64,000 bases of DNA, from positions 1,732,657 to 1,796,656 of the forward strand of contig NZ_VCNI01000001.1 of assembly GCF_005937185.1 (NCBI RefSeq). The letters run 5' to 3'. Position numbers and translations under genes: made by a program. Origin of the DNA: Flagellimonas algicola (lineage in GTDB: Bacteria > Bacteroidota > Bacteroidia > Flavobacteriales > Flavobacteriaceae). This document shows, in pieces, positions 27,348 through 36,089 of the stretch (position 1 is the stretch's first letter; each line of letters begins with the position of its first letter). The notes under the pieces are model-generated. The model saw nothing but the letters and a program-made list of their open reading frames with translations. It made no database searches and was not told the DNA's origin.

Positions 27348-30314
27348 CTACTCTCTAGCTGAGCCAATTTTCTTTTTCAAGGCATCGAACATAATCGGTG
27401 TTGCGATGAACACAGAGGAATAGGTACCTACCAATACCCCCACAATCATAGCGAACATGAATCCTCTCAAACTCTCTCCACCAAAAACAAAGATAGCCAA
27501 AAGCACGATCAAAGTGGTAAGGGAGGTATTCAAGGTACGGCTCAATGTACTGTTCAGGGCTTGGTTGATATTCTGCCCATTGTTCCATCCTTTGAGATTC
27601 ACAATTTCCCTGATACGGTCGAATACTACCACCGTATCGTTCAGGGAGTACCCAATTACGGTTAGGATGGCAGCAATAAAAGCTTGATCAATCTCCATGT
27701 TGAACGGCATAATCTTACCGGTCAATGAGAATATCCCCAATACAATCATCACATCATGGAATACGGCGATTACCGCACCCAAAGAGAATTGCCATTTTCT
27801 AAATCGTAAAAGAATGTAGAGGAACACTACTGCCAAAGAACCGATAATGGCCAAGAACGCATTGTTCTTGATATCATCCGCTATGGTTGGCCCTACTTTT
27901 TTTGACTGGACAATTCCAAGTGCTTGGTCCGATGCAGCACTCAGGGTAAACTCATCATACGAAGTGCCATCCGGCAAGTACTTTTGAAGTGAGGTATATA
28001 GTTTATCCTGAATCTCATTATCCACTTCAATCCCCTCAACATCTACTTTATAAGGAGTGGTAATCATTATCTGATTAGCCTCTCCAAAAGTTTTTACATT
28101 GGTACCACTTCCAAATACATCGTTCAATTCAGATGCAATTTCAGATGGATTTACTGCTTTTTCAAAACGAACTTGATATGATCGTCCCCCTACAAAGTCC
28201 ACACCTTGCTGCAAGCCGGTGGTAAACAAAGAGAACGCTCCTATACCAACCAATATCACAGAAACTATATAGGCAATTTTACGTTTGCCCAAGAAGTTGA
28301 TCTTCATATTGGTGAACAAGCCCTTGGTCATTGGGGTAGAAAACTCCAAGCTTCTTCCCTTTTTGGCGATATAGGTATCTACCATCAATCTGGTGATAAA
28401 GATAGCGGTGAACAAAGAAGTTACAATACCGATCAAAAGAGTTGTTGCAAATCCTTTAATAGGACCTGAACCGAAAATAAAAAGGATAATCGCGGTTAAA
28501 CCTGTTGTAATGTTGGCATCCAAGATGGAAGACAATGCATTGCTAAAACCATCTGCAACTGCTTGACCCTTGCCTTTGCCACGCGCCAATTCTTCCTTAA
28601 TCCGTTCAAATATCAATACGTTCGCATCAACGGACATACCAATGGTCAATACAATACCTGCAATTCCTGGAAGTGTAAGTACCGCACCAAGGCTGGTCAA
28701 CACACCAAAAATTAGGACTATGTTTAAAATCAATGCGATGTCAGCAAAGATTCCTGCTTTACCATAATAGAAAATCATCCATAGCAGCACAAAGGCCATG
28801 GCAATCAAGAAAGACATGAACCCGCTATCGATAGCCTCTTGACCCAAAGATGGCCCAACTACTTCGGATTGGATGATTTCTGCTTGTGCTGGAAGTTTCC
28901 CAGCTCTCAATACGTTGGCAATATCCTTGGTCTCGTTGACCGTGAATGTTCCCGTGATTTCCGAACGTCCACCAGAAATGGGTCCGTTGGTAACTCCCGG
29001 TGCCGTGTATACTTTACCGTCCAATACAATGGCAATCCCTGTTTGGTTGTTATAGGCATCCCCTGTTAACTTTTCCCAATCCTTGGCTCCTTTGGTATTC
29101 ATGGTCATGCTTACCGCAGGTTTGTTGTATTGGTCAAAAGTATCCTGTGCATCCGATACTACGTCTCCACTAATTCTAGGAACATTGTCCCGGTTGGATT
29201 TAAGTGCGTATAACTCGGCAATCTCAGAATCCTTAGCCGGACGTTCCCATAAGAATTTGGTAAACTGGACATCAGCAGGTAACAACCTTCTAATTTCTCT
29301 CATTCTAAGATATCCACCAATCTCAGCAGTATCAGAAACCAATGCTCTTGCAATGGCATGACTGCCTGGATTACCTGGTATCAGTTTGCCCAATAATGGG
29401 TTTACCTGAGGAGTCAAGTCCAAGGAATCTTGGGCCACATCGGATAGTAATGAATCAATTTCCGATTCTGGAGTGGCCTCTACTTCCTCCTCCTCAACCG
29501 GTTCTAAAATCTCTTTTAAGCGTTCGTTGGCGTTCACAAAAAACGCGCCCAAACTTTGATTGCTTTGCTGATAGGTTTCCCAGAATTCCAATTGCGCCGT
29601 ACTGGAAAGTAGTTCCTGCGCTCTGGCAATGTCCCTAGCTCCTGGTAATTCAACCAAAATACGTCCAGAATTTCCTTCCCTTTGGATGTTGGGCTGCGTT
29701 ACCCCAAAACCATCGATACGCTCACGCAATACCTCAAATGCAGAAACAATGGCTTCGTCAATTTTGGTTCGGATAATGGGCTTCACTTGATCATCCGTCA
29801 TCTGGAAGTTGACCACGTCGCTTAACCCCTTATTGGCGAAAATATCAGGAGACGCCAATTTGGTATCCCCCTTGATAGCATCAAAAGCATCAAAAAACAG
29901 TTCCAAATAGGTATCTGGGCTATTCTTGGATGCGGTATCCGCATCATCCAAAGCTTTATTGAAAACAGGGTTTTTGGAATTATTTGCCAAACCTTGCAAG
30001 ATATCCCTAACGGAAATCTGGAGGGTTACGTTAATCCCTCCCTTAAGGTCCAATCCTTTATTAAGTTCCTTCTTTTTGGCATCATCATAACTGGTAAAGC
30101 CCAAAATAGGGTTGGTTCCAATGGAATCCAGATATGATGCCTCTAAAGCTTCACGCTTTGCCACATAACCTTCTTCATCTTCCGAAATCTGGCTAATAGC
30201 GTAGGTTTCAGCATCCCCTTCCAACTTACTTGTAATGAAAGTATAGGAAAGCTGATAAACGCTCACCAAACCAAAAAGGAGTGCGAAAAGCTTTATAAGT
30301 CCTTTATTTTGCAT
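27348..30314 (-). CDS. secDF: Protein translocase subunit SecDF (fused)
   Basis: SecD and SecF in one 988-aa chain, as is usual in Bacteroidota; uses proton motive force to pull proteins through SecYEG. The SecD half starts with a TM helix (residues 7-29), shows DLKGGINVTLQISV and a long periplasmic region with an extra acidic, Glu-rich segment (near EPVEEEEVEATPESE), then TM helices with GMSVDANVLIFERIKEEL. The SecF half begins near residue 670 (NFLGKRKIAYIVSV, GVDFVGG) and has the matching TM region with GYSLNDTVVVFDRIRE. A well formed promoter is upstream. Confidence 0.97.
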   Translation of the reverse strand: MQNKGLIKLFALLFGLVSVYQLSYTFITSKLEGDAETYAISQISEDEEGYVAKREALEASYLDSIGTNPILGFTSYDDAKKKELNKGLDLKGGINVTLQISVRDILQGLANNSKNPVFNKALDDADTASKNSPDTYLELFFDAFDAIKGDTKLASPDIFANKGLSDVVNFQMTDDQVKPIIRTKIDEAIVSAFEVLRERIDGFGVTQPNIQREGNSGRILVELPGARDIARAQELLSSTAQLEFWETYQQSNQSLGAFFVNANERLKEILEPVEEEEVEATPESEIDSLLSDVAQDSLDLTPQVNPLLGKLIPGNPGSHAIARALVSDTAEIGGYLRMREIRRLLPADVQFTKFLWERPAKDSEIAELYALKSNRDNVPRISGDVVSDAQDTFDQYNKPAVSMTMNTKGAKDWEKLTGDAYNNQTGIAIVLDGKVYTAPGVTNGPISGGRSEITGTFTVNETKDIANVLRAGKLPAQAEIIQSEVVGPSLGQEAIDSGFMSFLIAMAFVLLWMIFYYGKAGIFADIALILNIVLIFGVLTSLGAVLTLPGIAGIVLTIGMSVDANVLIFERIKEELARGKGKGQAVADGFSNALSSILDANITTGLTAIILFIFGSGPIKGFATTLLIGIVTSLFTAIFITRLMVDTYIAKKGRSLEFSTPMTKGLFTNMKINFLGKRKIAYIVSVILVGIGAFSLFTTGLQQGVDFVGGRSYQVRFEKAVNPSEIASELNDVFGSGTNVKTFGEANQIMITTPYKVDVEGIEVDNEIQDKLYTSLQKYLPDGTSYDEFTLSAASDQALGIVQSKKVGPTIADDIKNNAFLAIIGSLAVVFLYILLRFRKWQFSLGAVIAVFHDVMIVLGIFSLTGKIMPFNMEIDQAFIAAILTVIGYSLNDTVVVFDRIREIVNLKGWNNGQNINQALNSTLSRTLNTSLTTLIVLLAIFVFGGESLRGFMFAMIVGVLVGTYSSVFIATPIMFDALKKKIGSARE

Positions 30315-30353
30315 TGATTATTAAATTTTTATGATGTTTTGCTAAACAGCGTG

Positions 30354-30384
30354 CAAATATATCATTTCCCATAAGATTTGCCAA
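30354..30384 (-). promoter_or_regulatory. secDF promoter: TTG-N20-TATATTTG
   Basis: On the minus strand a -33 TTG (30382-30384) and a -7 box TATATTTG (30354-30361) are separated by 20 bases. Both elements match the Bacteroidota consensus (TTG and TAnnTTTG) and put the start site about 30 bases before the ATG. Confidence 0.65.
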
Positions 30385-30434
30385 TAGAAATTATGGGAAT
30401 TGCAATAAGCAACTGGCGGGAATACTGTTAAATC

Positions 30435-30511
30435 AAAAATGTCATTTCGACACTGACCAAAATCCATCTGCAACAGACAGATTTCTCACTCACGCTCGAA
30501 ATGACATTTTT
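30435..30511. repeat. Inverted-repeat intergenic element (GTCATTTCGA type)
   Basis: A perfect 16-base inverted repeat (AAAAATGTCATTTCGA at 30435-30450 and its complement at 30496-30511) encloses 45 bases that contain an inner ATCTG..CAGAT pair. Elements reading GTCATTTCGA...GAAATCT are common REP-like intergenic repeats in Flavobacteriaceae. It lies between mdh and secDF and could also act as an mRNA-stabilising hairpin. Confidence 0.7.
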
Positions 30512-30529
30512 ATGGTGTAGAAATGCAGT

Positions 30530-31456
30530 TTACAACTGAAGTAATCCGTTGGTTTTTTTCACTCCTTCGGCACTTTCCTGCATCTTGGCTTTTTCTGCAT
30601 CGCTCAAATCAATTTCCACAATTTTCTCTATACCATTTTTGCCCAAAATAACAGGCACTCCAATGCTCAAATCATTTAATCCGTATTCCCCTTCCAACAA
30701 TGCGGAGCAAGGGAACATTTTCTTTTGATCACACGCGATGGCCTGTACCAATCCGGAAACAGCAGCTCCGGGAGCATACCAAGCACTGGTACCCAATAAT
30801 TTGGTCAATGTGGCTCCACCAACTTTGGTTTCTTCAACCACCCATTGCATTTTATCGGCCGCAAGAAATTCGGAAACTTTAACGCTATTTCTTGTAGCAT
30901 GCCCAATAAGTGGCACCATCCCTTTATCACTATGTCCGCCGATAACCATTCCGTCCACATCAGAGATGGGCGCTTCCAACGCTTCCGCTAAGCGATATTT
31001 GAAACGGGCGCTATCCAAAGCCCCACCCATTCCAATAATTTTGTTTTTGGGTAGATCAGTTGTTTTATGCACCAAATAGGTCATGGTATCCATAGGGTTA
31101 CTCACCACAATAATGATGGTATTGGGTGAATGCTCCAGCAAACTGGAAGCCACAGATTTTACAATGCCAGCATTGATTCCAATCAATTCTTCGCGGGTCA
31201 TTCCAGGTTTACGTGGAATTCCGGAGGTTATTACCGCAATATCGCTACCTGCAGTTTTGGAATAATCACCTGTGGTCCCGGTAATTTTGGTATCAAAACC
31301 ATTTAAAGAGGCTGTTTGCATCAAATCCATGGCTTTCCCTTCGGCATAGCCCTCTTTGATATCCAACAAAACCACTTCTGCGGCAAAATTTTTCATTGCA
31401 ATATATTCGGCACAACTAGCCCCAACTGCACCTGCTCCAACTACGGTAACTTTCAT
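30530..31456 (-). CDS. mdh: Malate dehydrogenase
   Basis: Oxidises malate to oxaloacetate with NAD in the TCA cycle. The 308-aa LDH-like protein shows the NAD-binding GAGAVGASCAE, active-site loop with ITSGIPRKPGMTREEL, NPMDTMTYLV, and the catalytic-His motif VIGGHSDKGMVPL. The arginine after the loop (RKPGMTR) fits malate rather than lactate specificity. Length is typical of the LDH-like MDH subgroup. It is monocistronic or upstream of secDF, separated by a palindromic repeat. Confidence 0.96.
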   Translation of the reverse strand: MKVTVVGAGAVGASCAEYIAMKNFAAEVVLLDIKEGYAEGKAMDLMQTASLNGFDTKITGTTGDYSKTAGSDIAVITSGIPRKPGMTREELIGINAGIVKSVASSLLEHSPNTIIIVVSNPMDTMTYLVHKTTDLPKNKIIGMGGALDSARFKYRLAEALEAPISDVDGMVIGGHSDKGMVPLIGHATRNSVKVSEFLAADKMQWVVEETKVGGATLTKLLGTSAWYAPGAAVSGLVQAIACDQKKMFPCSALLEGEYGLNDLSIGVPVILGKNGIEKIVEIDLSDAEKAKMQESAEGVKKTNGLLQL

Positions 31457-31482
31457 TTTTTTGTGATTTTAATTTAAACGTT

Positions 31483-31490
31483 CAAAAATA
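31483..31490 (-). promoter_or_regulatory. -7 promoter box (TATTTTTG) for mdh
   Basis: TATTTTTG on the minus strand, 26 bases before the mdh ATG, fits the TAnnTTTG consensus. Confidence 0.5.
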
Positions 31491-31703
31491 AGGCATTTAC
31501 GGCAGATAAAACCTGACATTTTACCAATTTAAGTTGGATTGGAATCCTCCAACAAAATGTAGGTAAAGTATGTACAATGTTAACAAATTGTGTAGTTCAC
31601 CGAAGAAATGACAAAGACCCATACCATACATCGATTTTCCAACAATACTTGGGTCAAAAACACCGTTGTATTAGTCCCAAATTACATTTAACCTACTTAA
31701 ACT

Positions 31704-32075
31704 ATGAAAAAGCTCTTTTCATTGTTGGCCATTGCATCCATTATTGCTATCAGCAACTGTACCAGTATTCCTGAAAACAATGATCCCATTCTAGGGATTT
31801 GGGTAAGAAACGATGCCTATGGAGACGAAAACAAAAATGGAAGTACTTCTCGAGAGGAGTGGATTTTTAACGATGTGTACCTAGGTCGTTACCAAAGCTA
31901 CTCCAACTCAAGCCTAACGTATTATACCGATTTTAAATGGTCCGAGGAAAATGGTGTTTACACCATAACCTATTCAGATGAGCATGTCACGGATGTTATT
32001 GTTAGTCTGGAAGAGACCAGTGACCCAGAAATATTAGCCTTGGAGAATGGTTCTGTCTTCGCCACCAGGGAATAA
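31704..32075 (+). CDS. Small lipocalin-like lipoprotein
   Basis: A 123-aa protein with a lipid-attachment signal (IAISNC, Cys19). The mature part begins GIWVRND and alternates beta strands (EEWIFNDVYLGRYQ, LTYYTDFKWSEENGVYTITYSD), which resembles short bacterial lipocalin-like domains. No catalytic motif. It stands alone between mdh (-) and a barrel gene (-), followed by a strong terminator. Confidence 0.7.
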   Translation: MKKLFSLLAIASIIAISNCTSIPENNDPILGIWVRNDAYGDENKNGSTSREEWIFNDVYLGRYQSYSNSSLTYYTDFKWSEENGVYTITYSDEHVTDVIVSLEETSDPEILALENGSVFATRE

Positions 32076-32101
32076 TGGAAGGCACACCATATGAAAATAG
32101 G

Positions 32102-32130
32102 AAGCCCCAACAAATGTTGGGGCTTTCTTT
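32102..32130 (+). terminator. Rho-independent terminator
   Basis: Perfect ten-base-pair stem AAGCCCCAAC / GTTGGGGCTT with an AAAT loop and T-rich tail, between the small lipoprotein and the convergent DUF6588-like gene. Confidence 0.9.
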
Positions 32131-32158
32131 ATGTTTTGAGCTAGATTAGTTTATTTTT

Positions 32159-33169
32159 CTATCTAAATCCGAAATTGATACCAAAAGTAAAGGTGCTGAA
32201 TTCCGCAATGTTATAATCGGCATTGAGCCTAAAGAACCCTAGTTTTAATTTGGTTCCTATGTTTCCAGACACGCCACTTACTTTATTACTAATATTAAAA
32301 GGATCATTATAAACAATAGGCTGGGCAACGGTTTCAATTTCATACCTACCCAATATGTTGGTGTCCGCTTTTCCAGTGATGTAGTTCAATCCACCATAAA
32401 AGTTGATTACGGGCAAGCGGGTTGATACCACGGCACTAAAATTCCAGGAACTGAATTTCGCATCAATTCGCTGGTTTTCACCGTTGATTACGTCCGTATT
32501 GGTAAAATCGTACTCCCCACTGAGGTTTGTATATCCGATAACGGCAGAAATAGCCACAGGCAACAATTTGTCTGCAGGAAGGTGTTTGGTAAAATCGTGT
32601 TGAACGCCAAAACCGTATAATCCTATTTTAACATCATCGGTATTGATTTTGGGCAAGAACCTAGCTTTTACCTCGGTTCCCTTAATCAATCCAACACTGG
32701 CCTGAATATATCCGGAAGGCACAAAATTCAAATCTTCTGAGGACAAACCCGAAGGCAGTTCAAAAGTTGCACTCACAGGCTGCCCCTGCACCAATGCATT
32801 AATAGCCACATCCACACCTTCAATATCGCCTAAGGCAGTAGCCACTTCCTTGGAAGTACTACCATCAACGAACGTTAGATTTTCGTAATCTGCAGTATTT
32901 AAGGTAAAGGATTTTTTATCGTCTTTGTTTTTGAAGCCAGTAATATTACCTATGATGGAAATTTCAAATCCGCCTAGAGGTTTGGCGTCAGCAGAGTTGT
33001 ACCACCCATTGGAGATACTGTAAACACCCGCTTCGGTAACCGGAGCCATCCAAGCTGTGGTAAACCGCTCCGCATCATTAAGTCCAGCAGCCAAAATATC
33101 ATTGAGATTGGATTGCGCCATTCCGAAGGTAGCACTGGACAAAGTAAGTAAAAGAACTATCTTTTTCAT
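32159..33169 (-). CDS. DUF6588-like outer membrane beta-barrel protein
   Basis: A 336-aa protein with signal peptide (ending FGMAQS) and a long run of amphipathic beta strands, ending in an aromatic/Arg terminus (FTFGINFGFR). The early segment (GWYNSADAKPLGGFEISIIGNITGF) matches the DUF6588 proteins of Bacteroidota as I recall them. Probably an outer-membrane barrel; its cargo or ligand is unknown. A TAGTTTTG box lies upstream. Confidence 0.7.
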   Translation of the reverse strand: MKKIVLLLTLSSATFGMAQSNLNDILAAGLNDAERFTTAWMAPVTEAGVYSISNGWYNSADAKPLGGFEISIIGNITGFKNKDDKKSFTLNTADYENLTFVDGSTSKEVATALGDIEGVDVAINALVQGQPVSATFELPSGLSSEDLNFVPSGYIQASVGLIKGTEVKARFLPKINTDDVKIGLYGFGVQHDFTKHLPADKLLPVAISAVIGYTNLSGEYDFTNTDVINGENQRIDAKFSSWNFSAVVSTRLPVINFYGGLNYITGKADTNILGRYEIETVAQPIVYNDPFNISNKVSGVSGNIGTKLKLGFFRLNADYNIAEFSTFTFGINFGFR

Positions 33170-33185
33170 CTTGTGAGGTTTTTCC

Positions 33186-33193
33186 CAAAACTA
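33186..33193 (-). promoter_or_regulatory. -7 promoter box (TAGTTTTG) for the DUF6588-like gene
   Basis: TAGTTTTG on the minus strand, 17 bases before the start codon, fits TAnnTTTG. Confidence 0.5.
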
Positions 33194-33437
33194 TGAAACT
33201 GGGCTTGGGATGCCGACTTTTTGTTGTGAAATGCTCTTATCTATATATTTAGAGGTATTACCGTGATGGCAATCCGATAAAACCACGTCGAAATTGCGCT
33301 TGTTTTGATGGCTCTTGAACACCTAAAAAATCAGTTGGTTGCCTTATTTATGTTGTCTGTCGCCCCTGCTCTATGGGTAATCTATTCTTTTTGTAGGCCT
33401 TGGGTCAAATCTTTACTTTTTCATTAAAAATCACTTC

Positions 33438-36014
33438 ATGTTAAAATTCTGGAATTCTAGATTGCTATTGTTTGTTGTCTGTTTTGTTTGTGGTTCACTG
33501 TCGCAAGCACAAAAAAGACAAGGCAACATTGTTGAATATTTTGGCAAGGAAAAAGTAAACGAAGTCAAAGAGGGCATGGTAACCCATGTGTTCAAGGAGG
33601 CAGTCTATCTTCCTACGAAGCGGAACGCACTCAATTCCATTTCGTTTCCAACGGACAAGGTCTTCAAGAATTTTTTGATGACCCATAAAACGGTTTCTGA
33701 AGGTGAGATTGGGCTGGTGGACCATTCAGGGACTACTCAGCGATGGACCAAAATTAAAGTGGATAGCAGCAGCACCTTCAATAGTCGCGTGCTTCGGGGG
33801 TCTTACGTTTACCTCAGCTACAAGTCCAATAAGGAGGACATTGTCCTTTTTGAGGCTTCCGGACATACCCAAGCCATTATCAATGGGTTCCCGCATGAGG
33901 GGGATTATTATGATTTTGGTTATAGCTTAATCCCTGTCCAATTGAAAAAAGGTATTAATGTGTTTGTGTTAAAGTCCGGGCGATTTCCCCGGGTTCGTGC
34001 GAGATTGATCAAACCAAAGTCACCGGTACTTTTGACGCAACGGGACATGACTTTACCCGATCTTTTGATTGGCGAGAACATTAATTATAAGGGAGCCATT
34101 AGAGTCATCAATGCTTCCCCTACATGGTTCAAGAATTATACGATTAAAGCACAACATTCAGGGCAGGTTTCTGTGTCAGAAATTCCCGCCATACCACCAA
34201 TGAGTGTACGAAAGGTAGCGTTTGAAATACCAACTGTAGGAGCTGACGCAACGCCCCAAAAGTCCACCATGCAACTTCAACTTGTTGGTGCAAAGGACTG
34301 GCCATTGGACAAACAGCAGATAGCAATAAACATCAAATCAAAAAACGACAAACACAAACGCACATTTGTTAGCAAAATTGACAATAGTATACAATATTTT
34401 AGTGTAGCACCTTCGTCTACCCATGATTTGGAAGATGGAGCTTTGTTCCTTTCGGTCCACGGTGCATCCGTAGAGGCAGTAAATCAAGCCAATGCCTATA
34501 AACAAAAGGATTGGGGCCATGTGGTAGCTCCGACCAATAGAAGACCTTTCGGTTTTGCCTGGGAAGATTGGGGGCGTTTGGATGCCCTGGAGGTTTTAAA
34601 AGAGGGCAAGAGAATCTACCAGCCAAACCCGCAAAAAATATATTTGACAGGGCACTCCATGGGAGGTCATGGTACCTGGTACCTGGGAGCCACATATCCG
34701 GACAAATTTGCGGCCATTGCACCTTGCGCAGGCTACCCTGATCTATTGGGTTATCGGGACAGTTTTGTGAAAAGGGCTTTAAGTGCCAGCGAGGAAGAGC
34801 TGAAACGCTGGGGCATTACTCCCAAAATGTTGGAGGAAATGCAAAAGAAACCGCTGCTCACGGATATGGACCACATGATTTTACGTGCAGGAAACCCAAG
34901 CAGGACCTTAAAGTTGAAACGAAACTACCTACAGCAGGGTATTTATGTATTGCATGGGGAAAAGGACAATGTAGTCCCCACTTTTATTGCCCGGGAAATG
35001 CGGGAAGTATTGGGTAAATTCCATTCCGATTTTACCTATTATGAATATCCTGGAGGAACCCACTGGTATGGTGATCACAGCATGGATTGGCCACCTATTT
35101 TTGATTTGTTCAAACAGCGAAGTATTCCAGTAGATTCCACCATCCAAAAAATGGAGTTTTATACAGCTTCACCAGGAGTTTCAGCTACTTCCCATTTTGC
35201 AACCATAATCCAACAGCAAAACCCATTGGAAATAAGTTCCATTGATTTCAACAAAGAAGACGGGGTCAAAATCGATACGGAGAATATCTCCGTCCTAGAG
35301 CTGGATTTGGATGCCATGCGAACGAATTCCAAGGACCTTCAAATTGATACCGACACCTTGGAAATTTCGTCAACCGGTAAAATCTATCTGCATAACACCA
35401 ATGGATCATGGAGTACAGGAAATAAGCCATCATCCAAGGAAAAGGGACCCCATAGAAATGGTGGGTTCAAGGATGCCTTTAGAAATGAAATGGTCTTTGT
35501 TTATGCGACAAAAGGAACAACTCAGGAAAATGAATGGTATTTCAATAAGGCGCGCCTGGATGCGGAAACATTTTACTATAGAGCCAATGGATCTGTGGAA
35601 TTGGTAGCGGATGTGGATTTTAGCCCTAAAGCGTATCCGAATAGAAACATTATCATCTATGGAAACAGTGACAACAATTCTGCATGGAACAAACTTTTAA
35701 AGCACTTTCCGGTTCAAGTCAAAAACAATCATGTTTCGCTTGATGGTAAGGAAGTAAAGGGAAATCAATGGGGACTCTATTTTATTGCACCAAGACAAGA
35801 TAGTAATACGGCAAGTGTTGGGGTGATCAGTGCAACCGGAACAAATGGTATGAAGGCTATTTACAGCAACCACTATCTATTGAACGGAACCTCTTACCCC
35901 GATTTACTCTTATTTAGCGATGGAATCATGGATTATGGTACCGATGCCGTAAAATGCGCTGGATTTTTTGGTAACGACTGGTCTTTTGAGCGAGGTGAGT
36001 TTACGTGGAACTAA
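33438..36014 (+). CDS. Secreted alpha/beta-hydrolase (prolyl oligopeptidase/esterase type)
   Basis: The 858-aa protein starts with a Sec signal peptide (to SLSQAQ). An N-terminal beta domain (about 30-300) precedes the hydrolase core: nucleophile motif GHSMGGHGTWYLG (Ser near residue 408), ATYPDKFAAIAPCAGYP, acid in HGEKDNVVPT, and His in GGTHWYGD. The C-terminal 250 residues form another beta-rich domain without a visible T9SS tag. The fold suits a peptidase S9 or feruloyl/acetyl-esterase-like enzyme acting in the periplasm or outside; substrate unknown. The 268 bases upstream hold no gene. Confidence 0.85.
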   Translation: MLKFWNSRLLLFVVCFVCGSLSQAQKRQGNIVEYFGKEKVNEVKEGMVTHVFKEAVYLPTKRNALNSISFPTDKVFKNFLMTHKTVSEGEIGLVDHSGTTQRWTKIKVDSSSTFNSRVLRGSYVYLSYKSNKEDIVLFEASGHTQAIINGFPHEGDYYDFGYSLIPVQLKKGINVFVLKSGRFPRVRARLIKPKSPVLLTQRDMTLPDLLIGENINYKGAIRVINASPTWFKNYTIKAQHSGQVSVSEIPAIPPMSVRKVAFEIPTVGADATPQKSTMQLQLVGAKDWPLDKQQIAINIKSKNDKHKRTFVSKIDNSIQYFSVAPSSTHDLEDGALFLSVHGASVEAVNQANAYKQKDWGHVVAPTNRRPFGFAWEDWGRLDALEVLKEGKRIYQPNPQKIYLTGHSMGGHGTWYLGATYPDKFAAIAPCAGYPDLLGYRDSFVKRALSASEEELKRWGITPKMLEEMQKKPLLTDMDHMILRAGNPSRTLKLKRNYLQQGIYVLHGEKDNVVPTFIAREMREVLGKFHSDFTYYEYPGGTHWYGDHSMDWPPIFDLFKQRSIPVDSTIQKMEFYTASPGVSATSHFATIIQQQNPLEISSIDFNKEDGVKIDTENISVLELDLDAMRTNSKDLQIDTDTLEISSTGKIYLHNTNGSWSTGNKPSSKEKGPHRNGGFKDAFRNEMVFVYATKGTTQENEWYFNKARLDAETFYYRANGSVELVADVDFSPKAYPNRNIIIYGNSDNNSAWNKLLKHFPVQVKNNHVSLDGKEVKGNQWGLYFIAPRQDSNTASVGVISATGTNGMKAIYSNHYLLNGTSYPDLLLFSDGIMDYGTDAVKCAGFFGNDWSFERGEFTWN

Positions 36015-36035
36015 CCAACAACAAATATCCAACCA

Positions 36036-36066
36036 TAAAAAAATCCCAGGGCAACCTGGGATTTTT
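36036..36066. terminator. Terminator between hydrolase and gyrB
   Basis: Ten-base-pair stem AAATCCCAGG / CCTGGGATTT with a GCAA loop, A-run before and T-run after; serves both convergent genes. Confidence 0.9.
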
Positions 36067-36089
36067 TGTTTTATCGATTGCACACTATT

